Assembly: GCA_964510955.1 (NCBI GenBank)
Contig: CAZEDW010000008.1
Span: 48,524 to 112,523 of the forward strand
From: JAFLCM01 sp964510955
GTDB taxonomy: Bacteria; Planctomycetota; Phycisphaerae; Phycisphaerales; UBA1924
Direction of reading: 5' to 3'
Length of the DNA: 64,000 nt
Shown here: positions 32,899 to 42,098 of the stretch, in pieces
Layout of the letters: each line of letters begins with the position of its first letter
Position numbering within the stretch: position 1 is the stretch's first letter
Position numbers and translations under genes: made by a program
Notes under the pieces: generated by a model
Databases searched by the model: none
Seen by the model: the letters and a program-made list of their open reading frames with translations, nothing else
Told to the model about the DNA's origin: nothing

Positions 32899-34686
32899 AT
32901 GCGGACCATTCTCGTCGTGGACGACACGGCCATCTTCCGCGAGCCGATCGATGCCGTCCTGCGCAACGAGGGCTATGAAGTCTTGCTCGCATCCGACGGC
33001 GCCAAGGCCCTCGAGTTGCTCGCCACTTCTCAGCCCGACCTTGTCATTCTGGACATCGGCCTGCCCCTCAAATCAGGCTTGGATGTTCTGCGTCTCATGC
33101 GCGCGCAGGAACGCCTCAGGTGCCTCCCGGTCATCATGCTCACGGCGGACACTACCCGCCAGACCATTCTCGAAGTCGCCAGGCTGAACGTCGCGGGCTA
33201 CATCCTGAAGTCGCGGTTCTCCCTGAAGTCTCTTCTGGAGAAGGTACAAGGGGTCTTTGACAAGACCCAGGCCCAGGAGAGCCACAGCGACGGCCCGCAG
33301 AGCGCGCGGCGACCGGCGTCAGACTCGCTTACGCCGCACCACGCTCAATGCTCATACGGACAATCCTCGCCCGCGGAGGTACTCAAGAGCTACAAGCCGC
33401 TCGTCAGCCGATCCGACCTGCTCGCCCGCACGGTGAGCGAAGACGACCTTGCCGGATTCTCCCCCGCGGTGGCGCATGTCCTTCGTTTGACGGACACCAC
33501 GGCGTGCTCGATGGACGAGTTGGCTAGCGCGGTGGGTCGAGACCACGCGATCGCGCTGAAGGTGCTCCGGCTGGCCAACTCACCGCTGTATTCGCGGGGA
33601 GAGCCGATCGACTCGGTTCACAGCGCCGTGACACGCATGGGCACGCAGCACGTGCGCCAGGCCGTGCTATCTCTCGCCGTTGTCGATCGGTTCACGGGGC
33701 CGGCGTTCTCGAGCCGTCTCAACACCGAGCAGTTCTGGGAACACGCAGTGGCGTGCGGCGTGATCGCCTCCATGCTGGTCCCGCCCGACCACGCACGCCG
33801 CGAGCACGAGTCGCACTCGGCCTTCACTGCCGGCCTGCTGCACGATGTCGGTCGCCTGATTTACGCCGAGAGACTCAGCGAGGTGTACTCGCAGGTTCTC
33901 GACACCGCCGCCGAGCTCCACCTCCCCTTGGAACTGGTCGAGTCTCGGTTGCTTCTGCTCAACCACGCCGACATCATGCCCCACGTGATGCGCACCTGGG
34001 GGCTCCCGCGGAATCTCATCTCACCGATCGCGTACCACCACCTCCCGGCATCCGAAGCCCAGAAGCTCCCCGAGCGCGACCGCGAACCGGTTCTCCGCGT
34101 TTCGCTCGCCAACCGCCTGGCGCACGCCATGCTGCTGGGGATGAGCGGGAACCCCGTGGTCTATGCGATTGAAGACCACCTGACAGCACTCGCGGTTGAG
34201 CCATCGACGATTCACTCGATCGAGCAGTCCATCTCGGTCCGCGTCGAGGAAACGAAGCTCGCCTTGATCGCTGATTCTCCTCTCCAGGCTTGGAAGCCGC
34301 TGGCCGAGGCCGTCAGGGCAGGTCTGACCGCGCCGTTCCGACCGCTCTTCGTGTCGACGATCGGTGCATCGGACGCCTTCGCCCTGCTCTGCGGCAAGCT
34401 GGCCACCTTCGAGCAGGAAAGCCCGGCGCCGAACATCGCGGTCGTTCACGCCGCTACACCGCGAGATCGCGCCTCGCTCGCCGAACGACTCCGGAACGCC
34501 GAACGTCAGGCCGGGGTATCGCCATTGCCGCTTCTGGTGCTTTCCAATGGGGCACAGGCCGCTCTCCCCGAACAACTCCTCGCGGCCCGCAGGTTTCTCG
34601 CGCTACCCCTACCCGTGGGCACAGAGGACTTTGTTCAGGCGGTCAACAAGCTCATGGGAAAGCACGCCGTGCGCGCCGCCGCCTGA
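32899..34686 (+). CDS. Receiver-HDOD signalling protein
   Basis: A 595-residue protein with three parts. The N-terminal receiver has Asp8/Asp9, phospho-acceptor Asp52, Thr82 and Lys104. An HDOD domain (about 165-460) has LKVLRLANSPLYSRG and GLLHDVGRLIYAE, keeping the His315-Asp316 pair. The C-terminal part (about 470-590, NIAVVHAATPRDRASLAERL...PLPLLVLSN) folds like a receiver but lacks the acidic pocket. HDOD proteins gather signalling outputs without known catalysis. It is divergent from the REC-CheX gene and probably part of the same pathway. Confidence 0.85.
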   Translation: MRTILVVDDTAIFREPIDAVLRNEGYEVLLASDGAKALELLATSQPDLVILDIGLPLKSGLDVLRLMRAQERLRCLPVIMLTADTTRQTILEVARLNVAGYILKSRFSLKSLLEKVQGVFDKTQAQESHSDGPQSARRPASDSLTPHHAQCSYGQSSPAEVLKSYKPLVSRSDLLARTVSEDDLAGFSPAVAHVLRLTDTTACSMDELASAVGRDHAIALKVLRLANSPLYSRGEPIDSVHSAVTRMGTQHVRQAVLSLAVVDRFTGPAFSSRLNTEQFWEHAVACGVIASMLVPPDHARREHESHSAFTAGLLHDVGRLIYAERLSEVYSQVLDTAAELHLPLELVESRLLLLNHADIMPHVMRTWGLPRNLISPIAYHHLPASEAQKLPERDREPVLRVSLANRLAHAMLLGMSGNPVVYAIEDHLTALAVEPSTIHSIEQSISVRVEETKLALIADSPLQAWKPLAEAVRAGLTAPFRPLFVSTIGASDAFALLCGKLATFEQESPAPNIAVVHAATPRDRASLAERLRNAERQAGVSPLPLLVLSNGAQAALPEQLLAARRFLALPLPVGTEDFVQAVNKLMGKHAVRAAA

Positions 34687-35052
34687 GCCGCGCCGTAAAC
34701 ACGATCCCAATTTCGCGCGGTAGCTCCGCACGGCCCGGGTCGGCTGAAGCCCGTCGCAGGCGCTGCACGCCAGCACTTCCAGACGAGCTCTCTGGTTCCA
34801 CATTTTGAGAATCAACGCGCCTCACATTCGCGAGGAATGTTGGAACTAGAACAGTTCCGAACGTCGTGGGCGTTCTTTCACGTTTTCATTGGGTCTTGGG
34901 GCGACGACAACCCGGTTCCGGCTTGGCAAACACTTTGCAGCCCCCCTCCCGCTTACTATGTTCCGCGAAGCCCGGGAGAGTGCCTCAGAGAACCGCGCCG
35001 CGCCGCCTCCTCCCTTCGGTTGGGCCGGGCGTCCAGGCTGGGAAACCGTGCC
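34687..35052. other. Intergenic region with inverted repeats and the pntA promoter
   Basis: 366 bases without a gene. It contains the perfect inverted repeat GGAACT-N5-AGTTCC (34842-34858), nested with TTCCACATT (34796-34804) and AATGTTGGAA (34836-34845), and a promoter-like TTTGCA-N17-TATGTT at 34934-34962. The palindromes lie about 75 bases upstream of the -35 box, a place where an activator could bind. Base composition is less GC-rich than in the flanking genes. Confidence 0.5.
34934..34962 (+). promoter_or_regulatory. Sigma-70-like promoter of the pnt operon
   Basis: TTTGCA, a 17-base spacer and TATGTT; a TACTAT overlaps the -10. It is the only site in the window with both boxes at standard spacing. 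The leader to ATG 35053 would be about 83 bases. Confidence 0.5.
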
Positions 35053-36219
35053 ATGCAACTCGTTGTCCTCAAAGAACTCGCTCCCGGTGAACACCGGGTT
35101 GCGCTCGTCCCCGAGACCGTCAAAAAGCTCTCCAAGGAGGGTTTCCGAATCATGGTGGAGCAAGGCGCCGGCGACGGCGCCTACTTCACCGACAAGCAGT
35201 ACCTCGAAGCCGGCGCCACCATCGAGCGCGACCCCGAGGCGCTCTTCGCCAAGGCCGACTGCATTCTCAAGCTCGGCATCCCCCTGAGCGGCCTCGGCGC
35301 CCCGCGTGACGAGGTCGCCATGATGCGCCAGGGCCAGATGGTCCTCGGCTCCTTGATGCCCACCCGCAACCCGCAGGTCATCGGCGCCCTGAACGACCGC
35401 GGCGTCACGGCCCTCTCCACCGACACCATCCCCCGCACCACCCGCGCCCAGGCCATGGACACCCTCAGCGCCATGGCCAACATCGTTGGCTACAAGGGCG
35501 CCCTGCTGGCGGCCCTCGAGCTGAGCCGCTACACCCCCATGCTCACCACCGCGGCGGGGACCGTCCTGCCCGCCAAGTACTTTGTCATCGGCGCCGGCGT
35601 CGCCGGCCTGCAGGCCATCGCCACCGCCCGACGCATCGGGGCCCACGTCTTCGCCACCGACGTCCGCCCCGAAGTCAAGGAGCAGATCGAGAGCGTGGGC
35701 GCCAAGTACGTCGGCATCCAGCTCAAGGCCAGCGCCTCCGCCGGCGGGGGCTACGCCGCCGAGCTCAGCGACGACGACAAGGCCCGCCAGAAGCAGATGC
35801 TCGCCGAGCAGCTCGCCGTCTCCAACGCCGTCATCACGACCGCGCTGATCCGCGGCGTCACGGCCCCCAGGCTCATCAGCGCCGACATGGTCCGCACCAT
35901 GAAGCCCGGCTCGGTCATCGTCGACCTCGCCGCCGACGGCGGCGGCAACTGCGAGCTCTCACGCCCCGGCGAGACCGTCGAGGAGTTCGGCGTCAAGATC
36001 GTCGCCCCCCTCAACCTCCCCGCCACCATGCCCACCGACGCCAGCGTGCTCTGGTCGCGGAACATCTACAACTTCCTGACAGCCTTCTGGAAGGACAAGG
36101 CCTTCAAGCTCGACCTCAACGACGAGATCATGCGCGGCGCCGTCATCGCCCACAAGGGCGAGGTCCTTCACCCCTGGGTGAAAGAGGCCGTCGCCTCCGC
36201 GCTCGCCGCCGCCCGCTGA
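35053..36219 (+). CDS. pntAA: NAD(P) transhydrogenase, alpha-1 (NAD-binding) subunit
   Basis: A 388-residue cytoplasmic subunit (domain I) of proton-translocating transhydrogenase, which exchanges hydride between NADH and NADP+. Family features are VVLKELAPGEHRVALVPE, MLTTAAGTVLPAKYFVIGAG with the GxGxxG NAD loop, GAHVFATDVRP, SVIVDLAADGGGNCELS and LPATMPTDASVLWSRN. It heads a three-gene operon with the split alpha subunit seen in Rhodospirillum-type enzymes. A sigma-70-like promoter lies about 90 bases upstream. Confidence 0.95.
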   Translation: MQLVVLKELAPGEHRVALVPETVKKLSKEGFRIMVEQGAGDGAYFTDKQYLEAGATIERDPEALFAKADCILKLGIPLSGLGAPRDEVAMMRQGQMVLGSLMPTRNPQVIGALNDRGVTALSTDTIPRTTRAQAMDTLSAMANIVGYKGALLAALELSRYTPMLTTAAGTVLPAKYFVIGAGVAGLQAIATARRIGAHVFATDVRPEVKEQIESVGAKYVGIQLKASASAGGGYAAELSDDDKARQKQMLAEQLAVSNAVITTALIRGVTAPRLISADMVRTMKPGSVIVDLAADGGGNCELSRPGETVEEFGVKIVAPLNLPATMPTDASVLWSRNIYNFLTAFWKDKAFKLDLNDEIMRGAVIAHKGEVLHPWVKEAVASALAAAR

Positions 36220-36249
36220 ACCTCACGCTTCAACCGAAAGGAGTTCGCA

Positions 36250-36701
36250 GTGCGACTCTCCCGATTGTCTCTCCCGCTTCTGACCGCCGGCGCGGCCCTT
36301 GTGCTCGCCGGCGCCGCGAGCGGCGCGGACGCCACCGTGCCCGCCGCCAATCCCGCCGTCGAGCACGCGGCCGGCGCCACCGAAGCCGCCGCGTCGGTCG
36401 GGATGGATTACATCTCGATGCTCTTTGTCTTCATGCTCGCCAGCTTCATCGGCATCGGCGTGATCCGGCGCGTCTCGCGCTTGCTCCACACGCCGCTCAT
36501 GTCGCTCACCAACGCGATCTCCGCCATCGCCGTCGTCGGGTCGATCATCATCGCCGGCGGCGAGCACTACCCCGTCTCCATCCGCATCCTCGGCGCCATC
36601 GCCCTGTTCTGCTCCATGACCAACATCATCAGCGGCTTCCTCATCACCAACCGCATGCTGAAGATGTTCAAGACCGCCCCGGCGGGTGAGGAGGCCAAGT
36701 C

Positions 36702-36705
<4 letters not shown>
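36250..36705 (+). CDS. pntAB: NAD(P) transhydrogenase, alpha-2 membrane subunit
   Basis: A 151-residue membrane subunit with about three helices (domain II part). VGMDYISMLFVFMLASFIGIGVI, MSLTNAISAIAVVGSIIIAG and IRILGAIALFCSMTNIISGFLITNRML match PntAB. It carries an extra N-terminal hydrophobic stretch (LPLLTAGAALVLAGAASGA) that looks like a signal peptide and is not typical of the family. It starts with GTG, has AAAGGAG 7 bases before it and overlaps pntB (ATGA). Confidence 0.93.
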
Positions 36706-38135
<1,430 letters not shown>

Positions 38136-38167
38136 CCTCCTTCTCCCGACCGGGGACGGTCCACCAT

Positions 38168-38219
38168 GTCCACGACTGATGTGGACGACCCGCGACCTCA
38201 GGCCGCGGGTTTTTCTTTC
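38168..38219 (+). terminator. Intrinsic terminator of the pnt operon
   Basis: Two tandem hairpins: GTCCAC/GTGGAC (38168-38186), then ACCCGCG/CGCGGGT (38188-38210) followed by TTTTTCTTTC. This is the clearest intrinsic terminator in the window. Confidence 0.85.
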
Positions 38220-38248
38220 GTGATCACATCGACGCGCCAACGCCGCCA

Positions 38249-38536
38249 TTAACTGCCTGGACCACTCCCTCGCGTGATCCACGCCCACGCTCGCTCGCAT
38301 AGCGATGCCACGCACGCAAACACGAGCACGCGCAGCCGCATCACCATCTCTCCGACTGCCGTGATGACGAGCGCCAGCCCAACGAGAGTTGCGACCACCA
38401 ACAAGTCAAGCAACAGCGTTGGTACAACCGCACTGCTGAACAGCCAAGGCTTCGGGATAAGAAACAGCGAAAACGCGCTCACCGCTGCCAGCGGAACTCC
38501 GATGGCTAGCGCTGTACGCGGTCGAACCGTCTTCAC
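38249..38536 (-). CDS. Small membrane protein downstream of scoB
   Basis: A 95-residue protein of unknown function with two or three hydrophobic helices (TALAIGVPLAAVSAFSLFLI and LLDLLVVATLVGLALVITAV). It starts with GTG overlapping the scoB stop by 4 bases (GTGA), which supports real translation. Codon use is similar to its neighbours, though the DNA here is less GC-rich. Confidence 0.6.
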   Translation of the reverse strand: MKTVRPRTALAIGVPLAAVSAFSLFLIPKPWLFSSAVVPTLLLDLLVVATLVGLALVITAVGEMVMRLRVLVFACVASLCERAWAWITRGSGPGS

Positions 38537-39195
38537 ACCCCCACCGTCCCCACATCCGAACCCACCAGAATCCTCGCCGCCGTCTTGCTCTTCACCTCAT
38601 CCACCGTCACCCCCGGCGCCACCTCCGTCAATCGGAATAGCCCTTCCTTCGGGTCCATCACCAAAACGCACAGGTCGCTGATGACCATGTCAATGCACCG
38701 CTGCCCCGTGAGCGGCAGCGTGCAACTCGGCACGATCTTGCTCTTGCCATCCTTCGAGCAGTGCTCCATTGTCACGACCACTTTCTTCACCCCCGCCACG
38801 AGGTCCATCGCCCCGCCCATCCCCTTGACCATCTTGCCGGGGATCATCCAGTTGGCGATGTCGCCCTTCTCGCTCACCTCCATCGCGCCCAGGATGCACA
38901 TGTCGATGTGCCCGCCGCGGATCATGGCGAAGCTGTCGGAGCTGGAGAAATAGCTCGCCCCCTTGCGCGCGGTAATGGTCTGCTTGCCGGCGTTGATCAG
39001 GTCGGCGTCCACCTTGCTCTCTTCCGGGAACGGCCCGATGCCCAGAAGCCCGTTCTCGGATTGCAGCCACACGTCCATGCCGGCGGGGATGTAGTTGGCC
39101 ACCAGCGTGGGGATGCCGATGCCGAGGTTGACGATGTACCCGTCGCGGAGCTCTTTGGAGGCGCGGATAGCCAGTTGGTCGCGGGTGAGGGGCAT
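38533..39195 (-). CDS. scoB: 3-oxoacid CoA-transferase subunit B
   Basis: A 220-residue subunit of succinyl-CoA:3-ketoacid (or acetate/butyrate) CoA-transferase, which moves CoA between acyl-CoA and a 3-keto acid. VNLGIGIPTLVANYIP, the catalytic SENGLLGIGP (Glu47), GKMVKGMGGAMDLV and the VVTMEHCSKDG stretch are typical. Subunit A, normally adjacent, is absent on both sides, so the partner must be encoded elsewhere. The ATG has no Shine-Dalgarno and lies 6 bases after TACCAT. Confidence 0.94.
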   Translation of the reverse strand: MPLTRDQLAIRASKELRDGYIVNLGIGIPTLVANYIPAGMDVWLQSENGLLGIGPFPEESKVDADLINAGKQTITARKGASYFSSSDSFAMIRGGHIDMCILGAMEVSEKGDIANWMIPGKMVKGMGGAMDLVAGVKKVVVTMEHCSKDGKSKIVPSCTLPLTGQRCIDMVISDLCVLVMDPKEGLFRLTEVAPGVTVDEVKSKTAARILVGSDVGTVGV

Positions 39196-39201
39196 GGGGG
39201 G

Positions 39202-39207
39202 ATGGTA
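39202..39207 (-). promoter_or_regulatory. Candidate -10 box, leaderless start of scoB
   Basis: TACCAT on the minus strand with 6 bases (all C) to the ATG at 39195. Confidence 0.5.
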
Positions 39208-39261
39208 AATCGCCAATCGTAAACCGCAAATGGCACCGAAGTTCACGAAACCGATGGGTAC

Positions 39262-39280
39262 CCCGCCGGTCCCCGGCGGG
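39262..39280 (-). terminator. Hairpin between ispE and scoB
   Basis: Perfect 8-bp stem CCCGCCGG/CCGGCGGG with a 3-base loop, 43 bases after the ispE stop. There is no T-run, so termination is uncertain. Confidence 0.35.
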
Positions 39281-39322
39281 TCTTATCCAGGTTCCCCGCA
39301 ACTCCACGCCCCATCGCTGCGA

Positions 39323-40243
39323 CTAGGCAAGCCTCGTCATCGCAACCGCACACCCCGGCGCGGCGGCCTCGACAGCCTGCGCCACCGCCGGTACGTCGTC
39401 GCCGTCCGCGCACACGACAAACAGCGTGCTCCCGCTCCCGGTCACGTGCACGGGCCGCCCGACCGCCCGCGCCGCCGCCGCCCGCAGCGGCCCCAAGTCC
39501 GGCGCCACCGCTTCCGCCGCCGCCGCCAAATCGTTGAACAACCGCTCGCTCACCACGCACCCCGCGCCCGCCATCCGGCGAACCTCGTCCTCGCGCATCG
39601 CCGCGCCTGGGATCGCATCAAACGCCCGGTACACAGGCCCCGTCGGGCAGCCGAACGCCGGCAGGATCAGCACCAGGTGCGCCCCCACCCGCCCCACCGA
39701 CGTCACCTTCTCTCCCAACCCCTCCACCAGCGCCGGCGAGTCGCCCAGGAAGAACGGCACATCGCTCCCCAGCCTGAGCGCCAACGCCGCCAGCTCCTGG
39801 TCACCGACATCCAGCGCGAACAGCTCGCGCACCGCCCGCAGCACCGCCGCCGCGTCCGAAGATCCGCCGCCCAGCCCCCCACCCACGGGGATGCGCTTCT
39901 CCACCTTCATCTGGATCGGCAGCGACCTTCCCACGTGCTGCTCCAGCAGGTGGTGCGCCCGCACGCCCAGGTCCTTGGTGATCGGCCAATCGATCGGGCT
40001 GCTCCGCGGCGCCGACTCGTGCCACACCACGGCGTACCGACTCAGCCGATCATCCTCCAGCCGCGTCAGCGTGATCTCGTCGCACAGGTCAATCGGCGCC
40101 ATCCACGAGCAGATCGGATGAAACCCGTCCCCCGGGCGCGCAGGCCCCACGGCGAGCGCCAGGTTCACCTTCGCCGGCGCCTTCAGCTTCAGCGTGGGCC
40201 GTCGGCTGGAGGCGTTCTTCAATGTGTTCGGGATCTCGTGCAC
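39323..40243 (-). CDS. ispE: 4-diphosphocytidyl-2-C-methyl-D-erythritol kinase
   Basis: A 306-residue GHMP kinase of the non-mevalonate isoprenoid pathway. It has the N-terminal KAPAKVNLALAVG with the catalytic Lys, the ATP-binding PVGGGLGGGSSDAAA (119-133), LGSDVPFFLG with the catalytic Asp161, and the C-terminal HVTGSGSTLFVV. The start is GTG 40243 without a visible Shine-Dalgarno; the first about 17 residues precede the conserved core. It is divergent from rpe, with a 95-base shared promoter region. Confidence 0.94.
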   Translation of the reverse strand: MHEIPNTLKNASSRRPTLKLKAPAKVNLALAVGPARPGDGFHPICSWMAPIDLCDEITLTRLEDDRLSRYAVVWHESAPRSSPIDWPITKDLGVRAHHLLEQHVGRSLPIQMKVEKRIPVGGGLGGGSSDAAAVLRAVRELFALDVGDQELAALALRLGSDVPFFLGDSPALVEGLGEKVTSVGRVGAHLVLILPAFGCPTGPVYRAFDAIPGAAMREDEVRRMAGAGCVVSERLFNDLAAAAEAVAPDLGPLRAAAARAVGRPVHVTGSGSTLFVVCADGDDVPAVAQAVEAAAPGCAVAMTRLA

Positions 40244-40323
40244 GCCGGTGATTGTTGGCGCCCCGGACCGGCGCGTGCCACGGGCTCGCCGTCCGCGGCG
40301 CGTCCGTGCCGCAGGAGGCGCGG

Positions 40324-40329
40324 TACGCT
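40324..40329 (+). promoter_or_regulatory. Candidate -10 box, leaderless or very short leader for rpe
   Basis: TACGCT with 9 bases to the ATG at 40339. Confidence 0.4.
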
Positions 40330-40338
40330 CCGACCGCC

Positions 40339-41103
40339 ATGGGCAATCTCTTCACCTCCCCGCCGCCCAATCGCCTCCCTCTCGTCGCCCCCTCCATTCT
40401 CTCGGCGGACTTCGCCAACATGGCCGCCGACTGCCGACAGGTGCTCGGCACGGTCGCTTCCGGGGGCGGGGGCGGGGGCGGGGGGGCCGGCGCCGACCTC
40501 CTCCACGTCGACGTCATGGACGGCCACTTCGTCCCCAACCTCACCCTCGGGCCCGACATGGTCCGCTGCCTCCGCAGGCACCTGCCAAACGCATTCCTCG
40601 ACGTGCACGTGATGGTGAACGACCCGCAGCAGTACCTCGCGGCGTTCGCCAAGGCCGGGGCCGACCACTACACCTTTCACGTCGAGCCGGTGATCGACCC
40701 GCGCTCGGGCACCGGCCTGTCGCCGCTCAGCCAGGGCTACGACCCGCGCAGCCTCGCAGACGAAGCCCGAAAGCTCGGCCTCACCGCCGGCCTGTGCATC
40801 AACCCGCCCACGCCCGTCGAGGCGATCCTGCCCTTCGTCCCCGACTTCGACCTGATCCTCGTGATGAGCGTCAACCCCGGAAAGGGCGGGCAGAAGTTCA
40901 TGCCCGAGGTCCTGGGCAAGGTCCGCGAGATCAAAAAGCACCTCCGACCCGACCAGCGCCTCGAAATGGACGGCGGCATCGCCCCCGCCACCGCCCCCCA
41001 GTGCCGCGACGCCGGTTGCGACGTGCTCGTCGCCGGCTCGGCGGTCTTCGGCCTGCCCCCCGACCAGCGCGCAGGCGCCGTGCGCGCCATCCGCGGGGGC
41101 TAG
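40339..41103 (+). CDS. rpe: Ribulose-phosphate 3-epimerase
   Basis: A 254-residue TIM-barrel enzyme interconverting ribulose-5-P and xylulose-5-P in the pentose phosphate pathway. APSILSADFANM, LLHVDVMDGHFVPNLTLGP, FLDVHVMV, MSVNPGKGGQKF and EMDGGIAPATA carry the metal and phosphate ligands. An eight-Gly run (ASGGGGGGGGAGAD) lies just before the LLHVDVMDGHFVPN strand, making the protein longer than the usual 220-230. It is encoded by a G-tract repeat (see 40462). Confidence 0.96.
   Translation: MGNLFTSPPPNRLPLVAPSILSADFANMAADCRQVLGTVASGGGGGGGGAGADLLHVDVMDGHFVPNLTLGPDMVRCLRRHLPNAFLDVHVMVNDPQQYLAAFAKAGADHYTFHVEPVIDPRSGTGLSPLSQGYDPRSLADEARKLGLTAGLCINPPTPVEAILPFVPDFDLILVMSVNPGKGGQKFMPEVLGKVREIKKHLRPDQRLEMDGGIAPATAPQCRDAGCDVLVAGSAVFGLPPDQRAGAVRAIRGG
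40462..40486 (+). repeat. G-tract repeat with G-quadruplex potential inside rpe
   Basis: Four G runs of 5, 5, 5 and 7 separated by single C residues, that is tandem GGGGGC units. It is on the coding strand, so the mRNA would carry it too. The 6-base unit adds or removes two Gly codons without a frameshift. Confidence 0.85.
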
Positions 41104-41134
41104 CGCAACTTCCCTGCGAGCGACGCGATTCCCA

Positions 41135-41326
41135 TCACGGCTTCGTGTGAGCGCCCTGCACCGCCCCGTGCGGCTGCGACCTCAGCGCCTGCGCCCCGCC
41201 GACCTTTAGCTTCACGAGCACGACATACAGCGCCACGACCATGACCAGCCAAACCACGAGCAGGCCGAGCAAGGCCAGCTTGCCGCTGAATCGCCTGGGT
41301 TTGACCTGCTGCGCCTGAGTCGTCAT
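41135..41326 (-). CDS. Small single-span membrane protein
   Basis: A 63-residue protein with a basic N-terminus (QQVKPRRFSGK), one membrane helix (LALLGLLVVWLVMVVALYVVLV) and a short polar tail. Function unknown. The ATG has TACCAT 6 bases upstream and no Shine-Dalgarno, the leaderless pattern seen for other genes here, and this supports it as a real gene despite its size. Confidence 0.65.
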   Translation of the reverse strand: MTTQAQQVKPRRFSGKLALLGLLVVWLVMVVALYVVLVKLKVGGAQALRSQPHGAVQGAHTKP

Positions 41327-41332
41327 CACGCA

Positions 41333-41338
41333 ATGGTA
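41333..41338 (-). promoter_or_regulatory. Candidate -10 box, leaderless start of the 63-residue protein
   Basis: TACCAT on the minus strand with 6 bases to the ATG at 41326. Confidence 0.5.
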
Positions 41339-41356
41339 CGGGCCCAGGTGCGCACG

Positions 41357-41383
41357 AAAAGGCCCCGCTTCAAGCGGGGCCTG
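41357..41383 (-). terminator. Intrinsic terminator of the PEP-CTERM-like gene
   Basis: 9-bp stem AGGCCCCGC/GCGGGGCCT with a 5-base loop, followed on the minus strand by TTTTCG. It lies 29 bases after the stop at 41412. Confidence 0.8.
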
Positions 41384-41411
41384 TTCGCTGAAAGGATGAC
41401 TCCGCGAGGCC

Positions 41412-42098
41412 TCAGCCGCGCCGGCGCAGCATGAACCCAACCGCCAGCAGCCCCAGCGCCGCCGCCCCGGGTGTTGGCACGATCCCGAACTGCAGGTGAT
41501 CCACCTCCCAATCCACGCTCGCGGGCATGCTGATCTGGATCGCCGAGATGCCCCCGGCGTTGGTCGCGCCGAAGAAGCGGTCCTCCGCGGTCTGGCTGAA
41601 CGCGGTGCCGTCGCCGAGGAAGAACGGGCCCGAAACCCCGAGGCTCACGCCGCTGGCGTCGAACGCTTCGAAATACACGTCGCCAAAGCCCAGCCCCTGC
41701 GCCGACTGACCGACGTCGGTCCAGACGATGCCCGCGTCGGTCGGGTAGGCCCCGAGCACGCCCGCGTCGAATGTGAACCGCATCGTGGTAACCGCGTTAC
41801 CCGAGTACCACGAGTGCCCCGCCGCGCCGGACCCGTTGATCGATCCGTCATCGGCGTCCACCGAATCCGTGAACACGCCCGGCGAGGCAACCACGCCGAA
41901 CGAAGCGCTCACGCCCGGCACGCTCAGCGCCCCAGACTCGAAGTTCTCCAGGTAAAAGGACGTGTACGACCCACCGGCGAACGGGCTGTCGGCAAAGCTC
42001 AGGTAGGGCGACGGGCCCAGATACACGCGCCCGGACGCCACGCCCGGCGGAGCGACGACGACAGCGGCCACGGCAGCAACAAAGACACCACGATTCAT
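41412..42098 (-). CDS. Secreted PEP-CTERM-like protein
   Basis: A 228-residue exported protein. It has a signal peptide (cut near VASGR), a Gly/Ser/Phe-rich beta-type body, and a C-terminal sorting tail: PTPGAAALGLLA, a short hydrophobic helix, and RRRG. The tail is a PEP-CTERM variant of the kind recognised by exosortase/archaeosortase systems; no exosortase gene is in the window. GGAGGAGAG lies before ATG 42098. The body resembles other planctomycete anchored surface proteins, with no assignable activity. Confidence 0.85.
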   Translation of the reverse strand: MNRGVFVAAVAAVVVAPPGVASGRVYLGPSPYLSFADSPFAGGSYTSFYLENFESGALSVPGVSASFGVVASPGVFTDSVDADDGSINGSGAAGHSWYSGNAVTTMRFTFDAGVLGAYPTDAGIVWTDVGQSAQGLGFGDVYFEAFDASGVSLGVSGPFFLGDGTAFSQTAEDRFFGATNAGGISAIQISMPASVDWEVDHLQFGIVPTPGAAALGLLAVGFMLRRRG

